Assembly: GCF_910592395.1 (NCBI RefSeq)
Contig: NC_088319.1
Location: forward strand, 16,182,001 to 16,246,000
DNA from: Lineus longissimus
Taxonomy: Eukaryota > Nemertea > Pilidiophora > Heteronemertea > Lineidae
Direction of reading: 5' to 3'
DNA: 64,000 nt
Below the pieces are notes generated by a model. It made no database searches. It was not told the DNA's origin and was given only the letters and a program-made list of their open reading frames with translations. Made by a program: the position numbers and the translations under genes. Positions within the stretch are counted from its first letter, which is position 1, and every line of letters starts with the position of its first letter. Positions 58,379 to 64,000 of this stretch are shown here, piece after piece.

Positions 58379-59326
58379 GGCCGGGCAGCTCCAGCGTCTG
58401 GGACTACAGTGCCACAAATGGACTAGGACAACAGTGCGAGTCCAAGGAAATGTATATTGCTGCCCCCATCTTATCACAACCAGGACAACAGTGCAAGTCC
58501 GGTGAAATGGATGACATAGTCTCCATCCTGCCACAACCAAGTCGTCAGTGAGCACATTCATTGGAATGTATCGCAGTCACAGTCTTCACCTTGTACTTGG
58601 GGAGGGATGGGGTCCCTCCCAGTTTGGAAACATTAAAGTTGAATGCTTTGGAAATATATTTGTGTCATTCTCTCAAGGACGTGTCTCTAATCATTTGTGG
58701 CATGTCTCATCTCCAGCACCTTGCCAACACGGTGGGAGAGATGAGACAGTCACAACTAGACCGAATAGGGCCTGGCATCTCCAGCCCCTTGCCAACACGG
58801 TGGGAGAGATGAGACAGTCACAACTAGACCGAATAGGGCCTGGCATCTCCAGCCCCTTGCCAACACGGTGGGAGAGATGAGACATTCACAACTAAACCAA
58901 ATAGGGCCTGGCATCTCCAGCCCCTTGCCAACACGGTGGGAGAGATGAGACAGTCACAACTAGACCGAATAGGGCCTGGCATCTCCAGCCCCTTGCCAAC
59001 ACGGTGGGAGAGATGAGACAGTCACAACTAGACCGAATAGGGCCTGGCACCTCCAGCCCCTTGCCAACACGGTGGGAGAGATGAGACAGTCACAACTAGA
59101 CCAAATAGGGCCTGGCATCTCCAGCCCCTTGCCAACACGGTGGGAGAGATGAGACAGTCACAACTAGACCGAATAGGGCCTGGCACCTCCAGTGTCTTAC
59201 CAACTCAATGAGAGAGATGAGACGTACAGTCACAACTAGACCGAATAAGGCCCGGCAGCTCCACCGTCTTACCTGCATGCAGAGAGATATATGAGACAGT
59301 CACAACGAAACTGAAATGGGCCGGGC

Positions 59327-59617
59327 GCGAGTTTTTTTACAGGTAGGTTCGTACCATTGTGCACATTGACAGCCAAGAAATTTATTACTGAAATAATTAA
59401 GTAAATGAAAAAAGAAGCAATAAAAACAAAAAGTGCATAATTTTTTGGGTCCTTCCGAGATTCGAACTCGCACCATTTGTCAATGTGCATCGCTGATCTT
59501 GTTTACTGACCAACAGCACGTGCGTTTCTTACTTGATGACGTCAGGCGAAGTTACTGAGCTCTGATTGGCTGTCAATGTACACACTGGTACGAACCAACC
59601 TGAAAAAAAAAACTTGC
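59327..59617. mobile_element. 291-bp MITE-like TIR element (copy B, duplicated with its satellite block)
   Basis: Identical in position and sequence to copy A within the 1,239-bp duplication, with the same GGCCGGGC flanks. It was therefore copied by satellite amplification, not by a second transposition. Confidence 0.88.
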
Positions 59618-61136
59618 GGCCGGGCAGCTCCAGCGTCTGGGACTACAGTGCCACAAATGGACTAGGACAACAGTGCGAGTCCAAGGAAATGTATATTGCT
59701 GCCCCCATCTTATCACAACCAGGACAACAGTGCAAGTCCGGTGAAATGGATGACATAGTCTCCATCCTGCCACAACCAAGTCGTCAGTGAGCACATTCAT
59801 TGGAATGTATCGCAGTCACAGTCTTCACCTTGTACTTGGGGAGGGATGGGGTCCCTCCCAGTTTGGAAACATTAAAGTTGAATGCTTTGGAAATATATTT
59901 GTGTCATTCTCTCAAGGACGTGTCTCTAATCATTTGTGGCATGTCTCATCTCCAGCACCTTGCCAACACGGTGGGAGAGATGAGACAGTCACAACTAGAC
60001 CGAATAGGGCCTGGCATCTCCAGCCCCTTGCCAACACGGTGGGAGAGATTAGACAGTCACAACTAGACCGAATAGGGCCTGGCATCTCCAGCCCCTTGCC
60101 AACACGGTGGGAGAGATGAGACATTCACAACTAAACCAAATAGGGCCTGGCATCTCCAGCCCCTTGCCAACACGGTGGGAGAGATGAGACAGTCACAACT
60201 AGACCGAATAGGGCCTGGCATCTCCAGCCCCTTGCCAACACGGTGGGAGAGATGAGACTGTCACAACTCGACCAAATAGGGCCTGGCACCTCCAGTCCCT
60301 TGCCAACACGGTGAGAGAGATGAGACAGTCACAACAAGACCGAATAGGGCCTGGCACCTCCAGTGTCTTACCAACTCGATGAGAGAGATGAGACAGTCAC
60401 AACTAGACCGAATAGGGCCTGGCACCTCCAGTCCCTTGCCAACACGATGGAGATTTGAGACAGTCACAACTAGACTAAATAGGGCCTGGCATCTCCAGCA
60501 TCTTACCAACAAGGTGGGAGATTTGAGACAGTCATAACTAGACCGAATATGGCCTGGCACCTCCAGCCCCTTGCCAACACAATGAGAGAGATGAGACAGG
60601 CACAACTAGACCGAATAGGGCCTGGCACCTCGACTCTCGTAAACTTTATGAAAGATGGGACAGTCACAAAAGGGACTGAGTTCTATCCCATCCCTACGCA
60701 TTCTCTGGACATCATCGGTGTGCAAGTTTATGGGGAATGTATTTTATCGTCTCCATCTTGTCATAATCAGAAAGCATGTAAAGTCCACAGTGAGGTATTT
60801 ACACTGTCTTCATTTTGTCACAACCAACCATTTTATTGCAAGTTCAAAGACTTGTGCCTGGTGGTCTCCACTTCACGATGCAGAGAGTGTCTTGATAATC
60901 ACGACAGGCCTCTACAAGCATACATTGTTGATGAAATCAACAAGAAATCATGTCATAATATTAATTGTATTTTTATTCAATAATCTTATTCAAGGCACAA
61001 AATCTTGTCCTATTTGCAGCACCAAGACTTTGGGAAAAGCAAAATAATAAAGGATTAGAATATTATTTACAACAGAAACAAAATGATCCTAATCCTTGAT
61101 TGGGTACGAAATGTTATAAACAGATGTCAATGAAGC

Positions 61137-61251
61137 CTGGTGTTGGTGCCATCTTTCATCTGCCCAACGCTAGGACGTACTTGCATGTCTCATCTTTTAA
61201 AGGGAAACCTGACCATCACATGATAGTCACACTAAAGGACACCAACACCAG
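61137..61251. repeat. 115-bp element with 12-bp inverted ends
   Basis: CTGGTGTTGGTG (61137-61148) is exactly complementary to CACCAACACCAG (61240-61251). TGAAGC lies just outside on both sides (61131-61136 and, after one extra C, 61253-61258). It may be a tiny MITE with a 6-bp duplication or chance; the one-base offset weakens the case. Confidence 0.4.
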
Positions 61252-62614
61252 CTGAAGCAGGTGACATCCTAAAAGCACCAAAAGCGGTACCAAATATACA
61301 TAATTGATAGAATTGAAAACTGCCAAACTTTCACAGCGCTTTATTTCTGCAATTTGTGAAAATTGTTATAGTGGATTTCTTCTCGTTTTTTACAATCATA
61401 TTTTTTTCTTCCTGATTTTTTTTGCCAAACCAGCATATTTGCAAAATCAGCAAAATAAAATGCTGTGAAAATTTTGTAGTTGGCAGTCAATGTAATCCAC
61501 CCAGTATTTAAATCCCCATGATCACCCTGACTTTGTTCTTTAAGAGACAAAAGGCATAGAGACGCCACTGGAGAAGACCGTCTCTGTGTCATCCTCTTCT
61601 TACGTCTGAGCATGTACCGCCCTCTATTAAGGAACTCTAATGACAGGTCGGCAGTATCCGTCTTCAGGTACGACACATAACATCACGTTTACACTCTAGA
61701 CTATGAACACTTACCTCTAATTCGGCTCCACGTCAACGAGAGCCAGACCACTTGTACATTATATACACAAGGTGCACAGCAGCCCTGGTCCATGAACATA
61801 CTATACTGCGTTCCATATAAAATTACATACTTACATTTTTACAATATTAAATTTTTTAACATACATGTTCTGTTCCTTTTTCTTATACCTTTACTGTAGA
61901 GCCAGTTACTTCTTTGGCAATTTTACACACCCCTTGTTTATCATGTTAAAAACCTAATTATGGAAATATTTAAGCAAACATAAATAATATATCCATGACT
62001 AAAAGCCGTCCACCACAATATTAGATTACATTTGGCAGACAAAAATTACAAATAAAGTGGCATTCAATCTTGAAAAGTAAAATACCCAAGATTCTCCTGA
62101 GGAGATGTTTTATGACCGTCAAGCCAAAATGTCTGACAATCAACAAGAAATGCATGACTTTGATTTTGTTGATTTGTCCAGCAAAGGGCAACTGACCCTT
62201 TATAACAATCTGTATAATGTTTTTTCAGTACTTAACTTCCTCTCAATATTCCTAAGGACCAATATCGTGAGGCTAGATTGTCAGAAAATTTGTATGATTG
62301 CATGATTTCTGTAATCTTCCCAAATATCAATATTCTGACGGAACAGTACATGTAATTGCATGACACATTATCGTATCAATTAACACCAATTAAACTATAC
62401 TGACGTAACTCCATTTGGAAATCTAAATGCATGGGTGCTAATTGATGGAAATGTCAGTTAAGATTCACCTCACTTGACAACGCGTGACCCATCGACCAAG
62501 ACGTGCAAAGGAAAAACATATGTTTCTCACAGCGATCCTGGTGAACCCAGCATTGACCACTACCAGCAATACCAGTACAGAAGAACCTCTCAACAAGGGA
62601 CACCCTTGGGACTG

Positions 62615-62725
62615 AGACGTTCTGTCAATTATAGAGGTCAAATTGAATGAAAAAGACCAATTTGGTACCAAAATCAGTGTCCTTAATAGCATGGTGTCCA
62701 GCTTACAGAGGTGTCTGCTAAGAGA
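62615..62725 (+). repeat. Second copy of the dispersed repeat
   Basis: Shares AAATTGAATG, GACCAATTTGG and GTGTCCTTAATAG in the same order with the segment at 33590-33690. It lies in the probable 3' UTR or intergenic DNA of the SH2 gene. Confidence 0.5.
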
Positions 62726-63149
62726 TGAACATGAGTATGGCGATGTCCGTCATCATGATTAGGATCCTGAACTGTTCCACTGTCCATCTCAGTAGAGAAC
62801 ATCCCATCCACACAAAAACAATCCATGTTGTGACCACCTACGAATCAGGTGTCTTGCCACATTACCATAAATGGATATGTCATCCATATCAAGTGTCATC
62901 CTTAACTTCCTGTCACATTCTAGCAATATCCTCCATAACGTCTCTATATAAATGCCACCCTCAACCCACTATATGTCCATCACTTCCAGAAACCACTGAA
63001 CACCACTCTCAGCGCAATACCATTACATCATTCATAATCATTTAAATAGCGGTAATCACAGAATATCCTCGCGATTCAAAATCTACAAAACTCTGTCAAT
63101 CAATCAATTACTTATTACTGTCAATTAGTTCGTCTAATGAATCACAGGA

Positions 63150-64000
63150 TCAATTGTCCATCTTTAGATCGGCCATCATGGATGTGAAATCTGACAATCG
63201 TTGATAGTCCTCGTCCTCGTCCTTTTCGTCTCGTTCTGTTTCATTATACGCCGGGTTGGCCGTATTCCGTGGCAACTGCAGCGTACACGGCAGCATTTCT
63301 TGCATGACTGTATGGTGGATGACTAAAGCCATCAGGCTCGGCCACTCTTTCTCCAAACCCTGCAAAGACAACAAAGAGATTTGTTTTTTTACATCACATA
63401 ATAGATTAGTTTTTAATATCAAACTGTTTTTACAAAATTAGAACATTCGAGCTAGCCACTTAACACCGTTATTAGCACCCTTTGACGTCTAAAACCAGAC
63501 ACGGGTGTGCATTCCCAGATTGTTCGAGTAACCCCTGAATTAGCACGTCTGCCAGTTAAAGTTATAGTAAGGTTTTTGCTTGGTGACAGATCTATACGGT
63601 CAATGAAAAAGATTTTTTCACACTAAGGAGAGGTTCAACTCTCAGGCGTCAATATTTACGCCCCTCTACTCCTGACAACCACACAACCATGCCCCTCCCC
63701 TGGCAAACTTGGAGCGAAAGAAAGTTCACGAATTAACACGGAAGTGTGTGTGGGGAGAGCTGAGTAGAGGGAGGGATCACCCCTGGCAACATAGGCCCAT
63801 GAAAGACGCCATTGTATTCTGGTGAAAAGTATGTACCTTTAGTCTGTATCCTCCTCTCGATGTGCGGGTTATTAAATAATGCGAGATCCCTGTTGGATTA
63901 TCAAACTTTGGCACCTTAACAGACAGAGCGAAACAACCAGGGTGTGTGGTACTGTCACGCACAATGAATGACCCAATCTCTTCTTGCGACAGAATCTCCA
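63150..64000 (-). CDS. SH2-domain protein, C-terminal two exons (partial, runs off window)
   Basis: SH2 domains bind phosphotyrosine peptides in signalling adaptors. Exon at least 64000-63837, donor GTACAT, then final exon 63359-63150; phase 0 junction. The joined text reads EEIGSFIVRDSTTHPGCFAL, SHYLI, GGYRLK and SLMALVIHHTVMQEMLPCTL. FIVRDS is the FLVRES-equivalent strand with the phosphotyrosine-binding Arg. The style (RDST.PG.FALSVKV, LPC.L.LP) is closest to tensin-type SH2 domains, but tensins have a PTB domain after SH2. Here an acidic tail (DEKDEDEDYQRL) ends 69 codons into the last exon. The gene name is therefore left open. The 5' part lies beyond the window. Confidence 0.8.
63360..63836 (-). 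other. Last intron of the SH2 gene
   Basis: A 477-base intron bounded by GTACAT and TTTGCAG. No repeats or other features noted. Confidence 0.75.

Larger units (their letters stand above)
57750..60230. repeat. Near-identical 1,239-bp tandem duplication inside the satellite
   Basis: Sequence at position x recurs at x+1239 over at least 1.2 kb (for example 57857-58251 against 59096-59490, and 58327-58880 against 59566-60119). The only difference I noticed is one base (GAGAGATGAGA against GAGAGATTAGA near 60049). The exact borders are blurred by the 68-bp units. A very recent unequal-exchange duplication or an assembly collapse/expansion error are both possible. Confidence 0.9.
56400..60850. 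repeat. Higher-order satellite: 68-bp units plus roughly 200-bp linker
   Basis: The basic unit is 68 bp (for example starts at 58741, 58809, 58877) and contains CAACTAGACCGAATAGGGCC, CCAGCCCCTTGCCAACACGG and GAGAGATGAGACAGTCA. Blocks of roughly 7-10 units alternate with a linker carrying CAACCAAGTCGTCAGTGAGC (copies at about 56531, 57315, 58538, 59777). The higher-order period is 784, 1223 and 1239 bases; the growth is mostly due to a 291-bp inserted element. Diverged units continue to about 60850. Repeated short frames on both strands are artefacts: 68 is not a multiple of three, so the frame rotates. Confidence 0.93.
60851..63149. other. Intergenic / probable 3' UTR of the SH2 gene
   Basis: No protein-coding frame was recognised. 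Minus-strand AATAAA signals at 61345-61340 and 60977-60972 could end the SH2 gene, giving a 3' UTR of about 1.8-2.2 kb. The interval also holds a short inverted repeat (61137-61251) and a relative of the dispersed repeat seen in SPEN intron 8 (about 62615-62725). Confidence 0.4.

Noticed and set aside
56902-60605. Repeated 60-144-codon frames in the satellite
   Set aside because: They arise from 68-bp units and occur identically in duplicated blocks on both strands; no protein family likeness.
56400-60850. CRISPR-like array
   Set aside because: Repeats are contiguous 68-bp units without unique spacers, in an animal genome, with no cas genes.
61341-61676. 111-codon minus-strand frame near the SH2 gene
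   Set aside because: No recognisable domain, and it lies where the SH2 gene's 3' UTR is expected; treated as chance.

Overview
The window is animal (metazoan) nuclear DNA. Genes are split by many GT-AG introns, intergenic and intronic DNA is AT-rich and full of repeats, and two genes are animal signalling or regulatory families (Dispatched and SPEN/Split ends). The repeat content and a bacterial-type amidohydrolase with introns suggest a non-vertebrate bilaterian, probably marine. The phylum cannot be fixed from the sequence.

Layout. (1) 1.7-9.2 kb, minus strand: a Dispatched-family 12-TM sterol-sensing/RND protein. Ten coding exons join in frame to 1,411 aa, plus a non-coding 5' exon. (2) 10.7-14.85 kb, minus strand: a five-exon metal-dependent amidohydrolase/deacetylase (446 aa) of the bacterial Atu3266/COG3964 type with all expected metal ligands. 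(3) 15.35-51.79 kb, plus strand: a complete SPEN gene. Twenty-one exons join in frame to 4,898 aa with four RRMs, an RS tract, an RGG box, a very long disordered Lys/Ser/Pro-rich middle and a C-terminal SPOC domain. Its roughly 4 kb 3' UTR carries five Pumilio-type elements. SPEN and the amidohydrolase are head to head, about 0.5 kb apart, sharing an interval with a perfect CRE. (4) 56.4-60.85 kb: a higher-order satellite built from 68-bp units and a roughly 200-bp linker, including a nearly identical 1,239-bp tandem duplication. (5) 63.15-64.0 kb, minus strand: the 3' end of a gene ending in a tensin-like SH2 domain, cut by the window edge.

Mobile DNA. Several insertions can be delimited by target-site duplications: two long-TIR elements with 9-bp duplications (Mutator-like) and a 5'-truncated LINE with an 11-bp duplication, all in SPEN introns, and a 291-bp TIR element with an 8-bp duplication that sits twice in the satellite, with the empty site preserved in an older satellite copy. 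A tRNA-type SINE lies in the first coding intron of the Dispatched gene.

How the genes relate. Dispatched acts in release of lipid-modified Hedgehog, SPEN in chromatin-level repression, and the amidohydrolase in small-molecule hydrolysis. No shared pathway is evident; the only structural link is the divergent SPEN/amidohydrolase promoter. No CRISPR array, operon, rRNA or intact tRNA gene was seen. The most informative observations are the dated MITE-in-satellite insertion, the bacterial-type amidohydrolase, and the RGG exon and repeat-rich core of SPEN.
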